Assembly (NCBI GenBank): GCA_021767845.1
Contig: JAASSQ010000113.1
Span: forward strand, 1 to 9,277
DNA length: 9,277 nucleotides
DNA from: Roseovarius sp.
GTDB taxonomy: Bacteria > Pseudomonadota > Alphaproteobacteria > Rhodobacterales > Rhodobacteraceae
Reading direction: 5' to 3'
Positions 1 through 6,626 of the stretch are shown piece by piece. The position numbers were made by a program, and so were the translations under genes. Each line of letters starts with the position of its first letter. The first letter of the stretch is position 1. The notes under the pieces were generated by a model. It had not been told where the DNA came from. It did not search any database and saw only the letters and a program-made list of their open reading frames with translations.

Positions 1-65
1 CGTTTGCCTGAAGCTTTCATGTCTGACCTTCTGTCCGGCAACACGCTCGAACCGCGACTCAGGAC

Positions 66-71
66 GGGGGA
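66..71 (+). promoter_or_regulatory. Ribosome binding site deciding the aldehyde dehydrogenase start
   Basis: GGGGGA lies 7 nt before ATG79. The in-frame alternatives at 4 (TTG) and 19 (ATG) have no comparable site visible and would add 20-25 residues unlike any ALDH N-terminus. Confidence 0.5.
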
Positions 72-78
72 AAACGCC

Positions 79-1530
79 ATGACCGATACGAAATTGAACT
101 ACATTGCCGGCGATTGGGTCGCCGGTGCCAACACGGTTGAAAACCGCAACCCCTCGGACCTCAGCGACCTGATCGGCCTCTTTGCGCAGGCCACGCCCGA
201 TCAACTCGACACCGCGCTCGGCGCCGCAAAAGCCGCACAGGCCGAGTGGGCCGCCTACGGGATGGAGCGCAAGCAGGCCGTCCTGATGGCCATCGGCAGC
301 GAACTCATGGCCCGCGCCGACGAACTCGGCACGCTGCTCAGCCGCGAAGAAGGCAAACCCTTTGCCGAAGGCAAGGGCGAGGTCTACCGCGCCGGGCAGT
401 TCTTCACCTACTACGCGCATGAATGCCTGCGTCAACTGGGCGAGAACGCCGACAGCGTGCGCCCCAACATCGAAGTTGACGTGCGCCGCGAAGCGGTCGG
501 AACCGTCGCGATCATCAGCCCGTGGAATTTCCCCACCGCCACGGCAAGCTGGAAAATCGCCCCCGCATTGGCCTTCGGCAACGCGGTCATCTGGAAGCCG
601 GCCAACCTGACGCCCGCCTCCGCCGTGGCCCTGACCGAGATCATCAGCCGTCAGGACATCCCCAAGGGGCTGTTCCAACTGGTGATGGGCGCAGGCCGCG
701 ACGTGGGCCAGCGCCTTGTCGAAAGCCCCAAGGTCGATGCCATTTCCTTCACCGGCTCTGTTCCGGTGGGCAAGGGCATCGCGGCGTCCGCCATCCAGAA
801 CCTGACCAAGGTGCAGATGGAGATGGGCTCCAAGAACGCGCTGGCGGTGATGGATGACGCGGATCTGGATCTTGCCGTGACCGTGGCCCTTGGCGGCGCG
901 TTCGGCGGCACCGGCCAGAAATGCACCGCCTCCTCGCGCCTGATCGTGCACGAGAAGGTGCACGACGCCTTCGTGGACAAGCTGGTGGCCGGCGCCGAGG
1001 CGATGAAGGTGGGTCACGCCCTAGCCGAGGGCACGCAGGTCGGCCCGGTGGTCAGCGAACAGCAACTGCAGGAAAACCTCGACTATGTCGCGCTTGGCAA
1101 ATCCGAAGGCGCCGAGCTGGCCTGCGGCGGGGCGCGCCTGACGATGGAGACCGACGGCTACTACATGTCGCCGGGCGTCTTCGTGAACACCACCAACGAC
1201 ATGCGCATCAACCGCGAGGAAATGTTCGCCCCGCTCGCCGCCGTCATCAAGGTGGGCAGCTACGACGAGGCGCTGGCCACCGTGAACGACACCAATTTCG
1301 GCCTGACCTCGGGTATCGTGACCCGCGATCTGGCCCGAGCCACGCATTTCCGCCGCAACGCGCAGACCGGGGTCGTGACCGTCAACCTGCCGACCGCCGG
1401 CACCGATTACCACGTGCCCTTCGGCGGCCGCGGCGACAGCTCCTACGGGCCGCGCGAACAGGGCACCTACGCCCGCGAATTCTACACCACGGTCAAGACG
1501 GCCTATATCGCCGCCGGCACGCCGGAGTAA
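79..1530 (+). CDS. NAD(P)-dependent aldehyde dehydrogenase, 2-oxoglutarate-semialdehyde-dehydrogenase-like
   Basis: A complete 483-aa aldehyde dehydrogenase, the usual length for the superfamily, probably cytosolic. It should oxidise an aldehyde to a carboxylic acid with NAD(P)+. Visible active-site elements are SPWNFP with the oxyanion Asn150, the general base Glu248 in QMEMGSKN, the nucleophile Cys282 in GQKCTASSR, and Glu381/Phe383 in EEMFAP for cofactor binding. From family knowledge, GQKCTxSSR is typical of the 2-oxoglutarate semialdehyde (2,5-dioxopentanoate) dehydrogenase group; betaine-aldehyde and succinate-semialdehyde enzymes have other residues around the Cys. The exact substrate is inferred only. 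The frame stays open to the left edge, but ATG79 is preferred because MTDTKLNYIAGDWV matches normal ALDH N-termini and a purine-rich stretch (66-71) precedes it. It is the first gene of a run with an M19-like amidohydrolase and a BCCT transporter. That suggests it finishes breakdown of the imported compound. Confidence 0.93.
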   Translation: MTDTKLNYIAGDWVAGANTVENRNPSDLSDLIGLFAQATPDQLDTALGAAKAAQAEWAAYGMERKQAVLMAIGSELMARADELGTLLSREEGKPFAEGKGEVYRAGQFFTYYAHECLRQLGENADSVRPNIEVDVRREAVGTVAIISPWNFPTATASWKIAPALAFGNAVIWKPANLTPASAVALTEIISRQDIPKGLFQLVMGAGRDVGQRLVESPKVDAISFTGSVPVGKGIAASAIQNLTKVQMEMGSKNALAVMDDADLDLAVTVALGGAFGGTGQKCTASSRLIVHEKVHDAFVDKLVAGAEAMKVGHALAEGTQVGPVVSEQQLQENLDYVALGKSEGAELACGGARLTMETDGYYMSPGVFVNTTNDMRINREEMFAPLAAVIKVGSYDEALATVNDTNFGLTSGIVTRDLARATHFRRNAQTGVVTVNLPTAGTDYHVPFGGRGDSSYGPREQGTYAREFYTTVKTAYIAAGTPE

Positions 1531-1535
1531 TCGCC

Positions 1536-2531
1536 ATGTCCTACCGCATCGACTGCCTGCAATATGCCAACTGGTCCGAGAAGATCTTCCGCCAGATGCG
1601 CGAAGGCGGTGTCGATGCGGTGCATGTGACCATCGCCTATCACGAGAACTTCCGCGAAACCGTCCTCAATATCGAGCAGTGGAACCGCTGGTTCGAACGC
1701 TATCCCGACCTGATCTTTCACGGCCAATGGGCCAGCGACGTGCGCAAGGCCCGCGAAACCGGCCGCACCGCGATCTTCTTCGGCTTCCAGAACCCCTCGC
1801 CCATCGAGGATGACATCGGCCTTGTCGAGGTGCTGCACAAGCTGGGCGCGCGGTTCATGCAGCTGAGCTACAACAACCAGTCGCTGCTGGCCACGGGCTG
1901 TTACGAGGCCGAGGATCCGGGCCTGACCCGCATGGGCCGGCAGGTCATCAAGGAGATGAACCGGGTCGGGCTTGTCGTGGACATGAGCCATTCCGCCGAC
2001 CGCTCCACCATCGAGGCCGCCGAGACCTCGGAACGGCCCATCGCCATCACCCACGCCAACCTACACAGCTGGCAACCGGCCCTGCGCAACAAGCGCGACG
2101 ACGTGGTGCGCGCGGTGGTCGAGAACGGCGGGATGATGGGCTTTTCGCTTTATCCGCATCACCTCAAGGACAAGTCCGACTGCACGCTGGACAGCTTCTG
2201 CCAGATGATCGCCACCGCCGCCGATCGCTTCGGCGCGGATCATTTCGGCATCGGCTCGGACCTGTGCCAGGATCAGCCCGACAGCGTGGTGGAATGGATG
2301 CGCGTCGGCCGCTGGACCAAGGAGATCGACTACGGCGAAGGCTCGGCCAGCGCGCCCGGCTTCCCGCCGCAGCCCGCGTGGTTCCGCGACAACCGCGATT
2401 TCGGCAACATCGAAGACGGCCTGCGCCGCGTGGGGTTCAGCGACGCGGATGTCGCCGGGCTCATGGGCGGCAACTGGCTGCGCTTTTTCGAGCAGAACTT
2501 CACCCCGGCCACCGCGCGGCCGGACACGTAA
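1536..2531 (+). CDS. M19 (renal/membrane dipeptidase family) amidohydrolase, divergent metal site
   Basis: A 331-aa soluble protein of the M19 dipeptidase branch of the amidohydrolase superfamily. Family landmarks are visible: Glu91 in NPSPIEDD at the metal-bridging position, His152 in VDMSHS, His173 in ITHAN followed by Arg184 in LRNKRDD, Asp242 in GIGSDL, and GGNWLRFF near the C-terminus. The N-terminal HxD motif (normally DGHxD) is absent: the aligned stretch reads Asp6-Cys-Leu8-Gln-Tyr10, so two metal ligands are missing. It resembles, from memory, the PA5396-type proteins found beside dimethylglycine and betaine catabolism genes in Pseudomonas. ATG1536 is chosen because GGAG lies just upstream, overlapping the stop of the aldehyde dehydrogenase 5 nt away, which indicates translational coupling. 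No signal peptide is seen. It could hydrolyse an amide or lactam intermediate of the pathway, but dipeptidase activity should not be assumed. The fold is fairly certain and the reaction is unknown. Confidence 0.85.
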   Translation: MSYRIDCLQYANWSEKIFRQMREGGVDAVHVTIAYHENFRETVLNIEQWNRWFERYPDLIFHGQWASDVRKARETGRTAIFFGFQNPSPIEDDIGLVEVLHKLGARFMQLSYNNQSLLATGCYEAEDPGLTRMGRQVIKEMNRVGLVVDMSHSADRSTIEAAETSERPIAITHANLHSWQPALRNKRDDVVRAVVENGGMMGFSLYPHHLKDKSDCTLDSFCQMIATAADRFGADHFGIGSDLCQDQPDSVVEWMRVGRWTKEIDYGEGSASAPGFPPQPAWFRDNRDFGNIEDGLRRVGFSDADVAGLMGGNWLRFFEQNFTPATARPDT

Positions 2532-2572
2532 GGGCCAACGCGCCCCCCACGGATATTCGCAGGGAGGAAAGA

Positions 2573-4129
2573 ATGTCCGATATCCCCGAAACCGATGCCG
2601 CGCCCAAGGGCGAGATGCATCACATCAACAAACCGCTCTTCGCGATCACGGGGGGCTTCATTTTGGCCTTCTGCCTGGTGGCGCTCTACGACCTCGACCT
2701 GCTGTCGTCGATGGTGGATGCCGGCTTCGCCTTCTCGGCCAGGTATTTCGGCCTGTACTGGCAGGTGCTCCTGCTGGCCACCTTCCTGATCGGGCTGGTG
2801 CTGATCGTGCTGCCCGGCAGCAAGGCCATCATGGGCGGGCTCGACCGGCCGGAATTCCCCGTCTTCCAATGGGGCGCCATGATCATGTGCACCCTGCTGG
2901 CCGGGGGCGGCGTGTTCTGGGCCGCGGGCGAGCCGATGGCGCATTTCCTGTCCTCGCCGCCGCATTTCGCAACCCAAGGCGGCACGCCCGAGGCCGTCAA
3001 CCCGGCGCTGGCGCAAAGCTTCATGCACTGGGGTTTTCTGGCCTGGGCGATCCTCGGGGCGCTGACCACGGTGATGCTGATGCATTACCACTATGAAAAG
3101 GGCCTGCCGCTGTCGCCGCGCACCCTGCTTTATCCCGTCTTCGGCGACCGCGCGATCAGCGGCCCCATCGGGCTTTTCGCCGATGCGGCCTGCATCATCG
3201 CCGTGGTGGCGGGCACCGTGGGGCCGATCGGGTTCCTCGGGCTTCAGGTCAGCTACGGGCTCAATGCGCTCTTCGGCATCCCCGACGCCTTCGCCACGCA
3301 GGTCGTGGTGATCCTCGGGCTGGTGGCGCTCTACACGACATCGGCGATCACCGGGATTTCCAAGGGCATCCAGGTGCTCAGCCGCTTCAACGTGATCCTG
3401 GCGGGGCTGCTCCTGGCCTTCATGCTGGTGGCCGGGCCGACCCTGTTCATCGTCAACGGCTTCTTCGGGGGCTTCGCCACCTACCTCACCGATTTCTTCG
3501 GCATGGCGCTGCATCGCGGCGAGGCCGGCGTCTTCGGCGATCCCGGCTGGCTGGGCTGGTGGACCGTGTTCTTCTGGGGCTGGTTCCTGGGCTACGGGCC
3601 GCTGATGGCGATGTTCATCGCGCGTGTCTCGCGCGGCCGTTCGATCCGGTCGATCGTCATCATGCTGTCGATCATCGCGCCCATCGTCACCGCTTTCTGG
3701 TTCACCATCGTCGGCGGCACCGGCATCAGCTACGAGCTGGGCAACCCCGGATCGGTCTCGGATGCGTTCGAGGGCTTCAACCTGCCGGCCGCCCTTCTGG
3801 CGATCACCCAGCAATTGCCGATGGGCTTCGTGGTGTCGGTGCTGTTCCTGATCCTGACCACGGTCTTCGTGGCCACCACGGGCGACTCGATGACCTACGT
3901 GATCTCGGTCGCCATGTCGAACGAGGACCGCCCCGCCCTGCCCGTGCGCCTGTTCTGGGGTGTCGCGATGGGCACGATGGCCCTGATCCTGATCTACACC
4001 GGCTCCGGCGGCGTAAGCAAATTGCAAAGCTTCATCGTCGTCACCGCCGTGCCGGTGTCGCTGGTGCTGCTGCCCTCGCTGTGGGACGCGCTGCGCATCA
4101 CGCTTGCCAAGGGACGCGGAACCGCATGA
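2573..4129 (+). CDS. BCCT-family (betaine/carnitine/choline) secondary transporter
   Basis: A 518-aa integral membrane protein with about 12 hydrophobic segments spread over residues 21-505. The TM8 region has the BCCT signature: WTVFFWGW, then GP, then FIARVSRGR. In TM4 the substrate-site tryptophans are kept (Trp153, Trp158), and EP after TM3 is present (Glu120-Pro121). By alignment from memory with BetP, three other box positions differ: Trp374 becomes Phe338, Trp377 becomes Tyr341 and Tyr197 becomes Leu161. The TM3 glycine motif (GMGxG in BetP) reads LLAGGG. Both ends are short: about 20 polar residues at the N-terminus and about 10 after the last helix, so the long osmosensing tail of BetP is missing. 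This fits constitutive uptake of a nutrient rather than osmotic gating (inference). Its ATG follows GGGAGGA (2562-2568), 41 nt after the M19 gene. Substrate is likely a quaternary or N-methylated amine, not identified. Confidence 0.92.
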   Translation: MSDIPETDAAPKGEMHHINKPLFAITGGFILAFCLVALYDLDLLSSMVDAGFAFSARYFGLYWQVLLLATFLIGLVLIVLPGSKAIMGGLDRPEFPVFQWGAMIMCTLLAGGGVFWAAGEPMAHFLSSPPHFATQGGTPEAVNPALAQSFMHWGFLAWAILGALTTVMLMHYHYEKGLPLSPRTLLYPVFGDRAISGPIGLFADAACIIAVVAGTVGPIGFLGLQVSYGLNALFGIPDAFATQVVVILGLVALYTTSAITGISKGIQVLSRFNVILAGLLLAFMLVAGPTLFIVNGFFGGFATYLTDFFGMALHRGEAGVFGDPGWLGWWTVFFWGWFLGYGPLMAMFIARVSRGRSIRSIVIMLSIIAPIVTAFWFTIVGGTGISYELGNPGSVSDAFEGFNLPAALLAITQQLPMGFVVSVLFLILTTVFVATTGDSMTYVISVAMSNEDRPALPVRLFWGVAMGTMALILIYTGSGGVSKLQSFIVVTAVPVSLVLLPSLWDALRITLAKGRGTA

Positions 4130-4136
4130 TAACATC

Positions 4137-4163
4137 GGGGCGGCCCGCGTGCCGGGCCGCCCC
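4137..4163 (+). terminator. Perfect GC-rich hairpin after the BCCT gene
   Basis: GGGGCGGCCCG (4137-4147) and CGGGCCGCCCC (4153-4163) form a perfect 11-bp stem with a 5-nt loop, 7 nt after the transporter stop. Only a weak tail (TCATTTC) follows instead of a T run. It may be a leaky terminator or a 3'-end stabilising structure that lowers expression of the next two genes, whose first start codon is 32 nt downstream. Confidence 0.6.
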
Positions 4164-4180
4164 TCATTTCAATGGAATGA

Positions 4181-4190
4181 GGAAGGAGGA
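4181..4190 (+). promoter_or_regulatory. Strong Shine-Dalgarno of the 564-aa gene
   Basis: GGAAGGAGGA is a near-complete anti-16S match, with GGAGGA ending 5 nt before ATG4196. It fixes the start and suggests that translation begins afresh after the upstream hairpin, not by coupling with the transporter gene. Confidence 0.65.
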
Positions 4191-4195
4191 GCCTC

Positions 4196-5890
4196 ATGAA
4201 ACTGCCAGACATCACCGCCGTGCCGCCCCGCGACCCCAATGTCGTCATGCGGCTCGACAGGCTTGGCTCCTTCCACCAGTCGCGGCTCAGCTTCATGCGC
4301 ATCCTGCTGCGCCGGCTCGAAGCCGAACGCTGGACCTTCGACCGCCCCGTTTTCGACATCGACACCCGCGGCACGGGCCGCGCGGTCTATACCGCGCACG
4401 GCCCCGATCGCAGCTATTCGCTGGTGGCCTTCGCCAACGACCTGCCCCCCGAGAAACGCTCCGACCGGGTGATCGCGACCGAATGGGACGCCACCTTCAC
4501 CCTGTTCGACGGCATCCCGACCACCGACGATCTGGACCGGCTGCAAGACAACGTCCCCCGGCAAGAGGCCGGGCGGATCTCGGAACGTGAATTGTCGCTC
4601 AGCCGCGCGAACCGCTCGGTGCGACTCTGGGATCACGTGGTCGATGCCCTCGCCGCGGGCCGCCAGCCCGACCGCGACAAGGTGGCCGAGGTGGGCTACC
4701 TGATGCGCACCACGGCGGTGTACGGCTCAGGCAAGTTCGGCGCGGCGGACCGCGAGGTGACCGCCGGCCGCCCCGAATTCCAGGCGCCGTTCCAGGTCGA
4801 GATGCTGTCGGTCTTTCTCACCCGCGCCTTCGTGATGGACCTTGTCGAGCACATGGCCCGCAGCCGCGCGCCCGACACCGCCGTGCCGCTCGACCCCGAT
4901 CTGCGCCGCCGCTTCGGCATCGGCAATTCCACCGGGCTCGGCATGGCGCCCTTCCTGCTGACCCATCCGGCCCTGATCAACAGCTGGATCGCCGCCCGCG
5001 AAGCGGCGCTGGCCCGCATCCGCGCGCTGCCACAGGCCGCCCCGCATGACGTGGCGATCTTCCGCCGCTTCGCCCGCCGCGCCCGGCTGCATGTCGATGA
5101 CTGGCATTCCGAGCATCCCGTGCAAATCGCCAAGATCGACGCGCTGCGCGCCGACATGGACGCCGTGCTGGACAAGCTGGAGGCGGCCGACCTGACCAGC
5201 AACCGGCCGTGGGACAGGCTCTGGCTCTGGGCCGAAGATGCCCTGACGCTCGAAGGGCAGGAACTCATGGCCTCCCTGCTGATGGAGCCCTATCCGCACC
5301 TGGTGGACGAGCTGGCCACCTGCATGGGCGCCGACGAGGCCGCGACATGGCGGATCGACGGCGCCATGACCTGCACCGATCTGCGCGCCCTGACCGAGGA
5401 TGTGTATGGCTGGGCGCTAGCCATCGACTGGACCGACCCGGCCGCGCAGGCCCGCGTCTGGTATACCTCCGAGGCCAAGCTCGAACCGCGTCTGGGCGAC
5501 CGCTTCAACGAACCCGTGGAACCCTATGAGCAACCGCTCTGCCCCGGCCGCGACGCGGCGCGGATGTATACCGACCTGATCGCCTCGGACGAGGCCACGG
5601 TCGCGGGCTTCCTGATGCGCCACCCCCAGCACCGCCATATCGTGCGCCGCGCGCAGATCGCCGGCCGCCTGCCCTATGCCGAGATCCGCGACAACACGAT
5701 CGACGCTTCGGTGAAGCCGATCGACATGCTGCGCATGAAGCTCAGCTTCTTCGGCGCCTCCCATTTCGACCCCCGCTCGGACCGCTGGGTGCGCATCAAC
5801 ATGTATCAGCACGCCCCCTTCCCGCACGAGTTGGGCGCGCGCTCGGGCGATGACTGGGCCTATCCGTTCCTGACGGAGGCCGCCGAATGA
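4196..5890 (+). CDS. Conserved-looking protein of unknown function, 564 aa
   Basis: I do not recognise this family. It has no signal peptide and no clear membrane segment, so it is probably cytosolic. It is rich in Arg, Asp and Ala. Stretches that look constrained are FDIDTRGTGRAVYTAHGP (residues 53-70), VIATEWDATFTLFDG (102-106 near its end), SERELSLSRANRSVRLWDH (129-147), VGYLMRTTAVYGSGKFG (166-182), FGIGNSTGLGMAPFL (240-254) and a C-terminal INMYQHAPFPHELG. No nucleotide-binding loop, HxH metal motif or known catalytic triad is obvious. Three Cys are scattered in the C-terminal third. The start has a strong Shine-Dalgarno GGAAGGAGGA (4181-4190). Its stop overlaps the start of the next gene as ATGA, so the two are almost certainly co-translated and may act as partners. 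Codon use and GC match its neighbours, so nothing suggests recent transfer. The coding call is firm; a role in the metabolism of the compound imported by the upstream operon is only a guess from position. Confidence 0.85.
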   Translation: MKLPDITAVPPRDPNVVMRLDRLGSFHQSRLSFMRILLRRLEAERWTFDRPVFDIDTRGTGRAVYTAHGPDRSYSLVAFANDLPPEKRSDRVIATEWDATFTLFDGIPTTDDLDRLQDNVPRQEAGRISERELSLSRANRSVRLWDHVVDALAAGRQPDRDKVAEVGYLMRTTAVYGSGKFGAADREVTAGRPEFQAPFQVEMLSVFLTRAFVMDLVEHMARSRAPDTAVPLDPDLRRRFGIGNSTGLGMAPFLLTHPALINSWIAAREAALARIRALPQAAPHDVAIFRRFARRARLHVDDWHSEHPVQIAKIDALRADMDAVLDKLEAADLTSNRPWDRLWLWAEDALTLEGQELMASLLMEPYPHLVDELATCMGADEAATWRIDGAMTCTDLRALTEDVYGWALAIDWTDPAAQARVWYTSEAKLEPRLGDRFNEPVEPYEQPLCPGRDAARMYTDLIASDEATVAGFLMRHPQHRHIVRRAQIAGRLPYAEIRDNTIDASVKPIDMLRMKLSFFGASHFDPRSDRWVRINMYQHAPFPHELGARSGDDWAYPFLTEAAE

Positions 5891-6543
5891 CATGGTCGCT
5901 CAACGAGATTGAAAGCCTGTCGCGCAAGGCCGCGCGCGGCGCGGGGCTCAGCTGGGGTCTGGCCGAAGAGGCGGGCAAGGCCGCCCGCTGGCTCTCGGCG
6001 GCGGCGCTTCCGGGTCCGCGGGTGCTGGCCGATCTGCTGACACGCAATGACGGGCGCGACTACGAAACGCTCTGCCCACATGACGAAGAGGAAGGCACAT
6101 GGGTCGCGCGGGGCGGCACGCTCTGCCCGCTGATTTCCGGGGCCACGCTTTGCGACCAGGCGGACCAACTGGCGCAGGGGCGCGCGATCCGCCTGGGCCG
6201 CACCGCCAGCCCGATGCTGCTTTTGCCCTATCTCGACGCCGCCGCGCAGATCACGGGCTGCGAGATCACGATCTCATGGGATGGCCTGACGGTCGCCTGC
6301 GGCCCGGAGGCCGCGTGCCTCGGCCCGGCCTGCAACGGCCCGCTGGACACCGACATCACCGAGAGCGTGACGATCCGGCCCGAGTCCCTGACGGACGGAA
6401 TGCCGCTGCCACGCGCCCTGCGCGGCGACATGCCGCCCGAAACAGCCCAACGGCTCGCCGCCTTCGCGCAACGCACCTATGCGCCCGAAACCGAGGAAAG
6501 CCGCCTGTCCGGCGCGGGCGCCGGCCTGACCGACAACGACTGA
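5887..6543 (+). CDS. DUF3726-like protein of unknown function, 218 aa
   Basis: The N-terminus, LNEIESLSRKAARGAG followed by SWGLAEEAGKAARWL (residues 5-36), resembles what I remember of the DUF3726 family; this assignment is from memory and unverified. The rest contains seven Cys (63, 80, 89, 125, 138, 144, 149). Three of them cluster in ACGPEAACLGPACNG, with spacings C-x5-C-x4-C. That could be a metal or redox site, but it matches no standard zinc or Fe-S motif I know. There is no signal peptide; residues 106-121 are mildly hydrophobic but too short for a confident membrane span. The start ATG overlaps the previous stop by 4 nt (ATGA), so it is translationally coupled to the 564-aa protein. 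The Asp/Asn/Gly-rich C-terminus looks disordered. It is the last gene of the plus-strand block and faces a minus-strand gene across a hairpin. Function unknown; partnership with the 564-aa protein is inferred. Confidence 0.82.
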   Translation: MTWSLNEIESLSRKAARGAGLSWGLAEEAGKAARWLSAAALPGPRVLADLLTRNDGRDYETLCPHDEEEGTWVARGGTLCPLISGATLCDQADQLAQGRAIRLGRTASPMLLLPYLDAAAQITGCEITISWDGLTVACGPEAACLGPACNGPLDTDITESVTIRPESLTDGMPLPRALRGDMPPETAQRLAAFAQRTYAPETEESRLSGAGAGLTDND

Positions 6544-6557
6544 CGCGCCGGATGAAG

Positions 6558-6595
6558 CGAGGTGCAAGGGTTTTTCGGGAAATCCTTGCCCCTCG
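6558..6595. terminator. 16-bp imperfect hairpin between convergent genes
   Basis: The arms 6558-6573 and 6580-6595 pair over 16 positions with one T-C mismatch (6563/6590) and one G-T pair (6570/6583), around the loop TTCGGG. It sits 14 nt after the stop of the 218-aa gene and 31 nt past the stop of the opposing hydrolase gene, so it could end transcripts from both sides. Neither side has a clear T run. Confidence 0.6.
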
Positions 6596-6607
6596 ATGTG
6601 CACATCG
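6594..6607. repeat. 14-bp perfect palindrome CGATGTGCACATCG
   Basis: It directly abuts the right arm of the convergent hairpin, sharing its last two bases. CACATCGC (6601-6608) recurs as a direct repeat at 6619-6626. It could be a protein-binding site, a second small stem in the terminator region, or chance. Confidence 0.45.
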
Positions 6608-6626
6608 CGGCCCACCGTCACATCGC

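Noticed and set aside
1..78. Coding in the first 78 bases (extended ALDH start, or the tail of an upstream gene ending at 11 or at 82)
   Set aside because: The extended ALDH start lacks a ribosome site. The other two frames leave too few codons to judge, so no feature was called.
921..1535. Upstream extension of the M19 gene to 921
   Set aside because: The added residues overlap the aldehyde dehydrogenase in another frame and are Arg-rich nonsense. ATG1536 has its own ribosome site and a family-like N-terminus.
2264..2572. Upstream extension of the BCCT gene to 2264
   Set aside because: It would overlap the M19 gene and add an Arg-rich stretch. ATG2573 follows a strong GGGAGGA.
2330..4135. 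A 601-codon open frame on the minus strand opposite the BCCT gene
   Set aside because: It is a mirror frame of a well-supported membrane protein gene. Its product is low-complexity, rich in His, Gln, Arg, Glu and Asp with no family signature, as expected when hydrophobic codons are read in reverse in GC-rich DNA.
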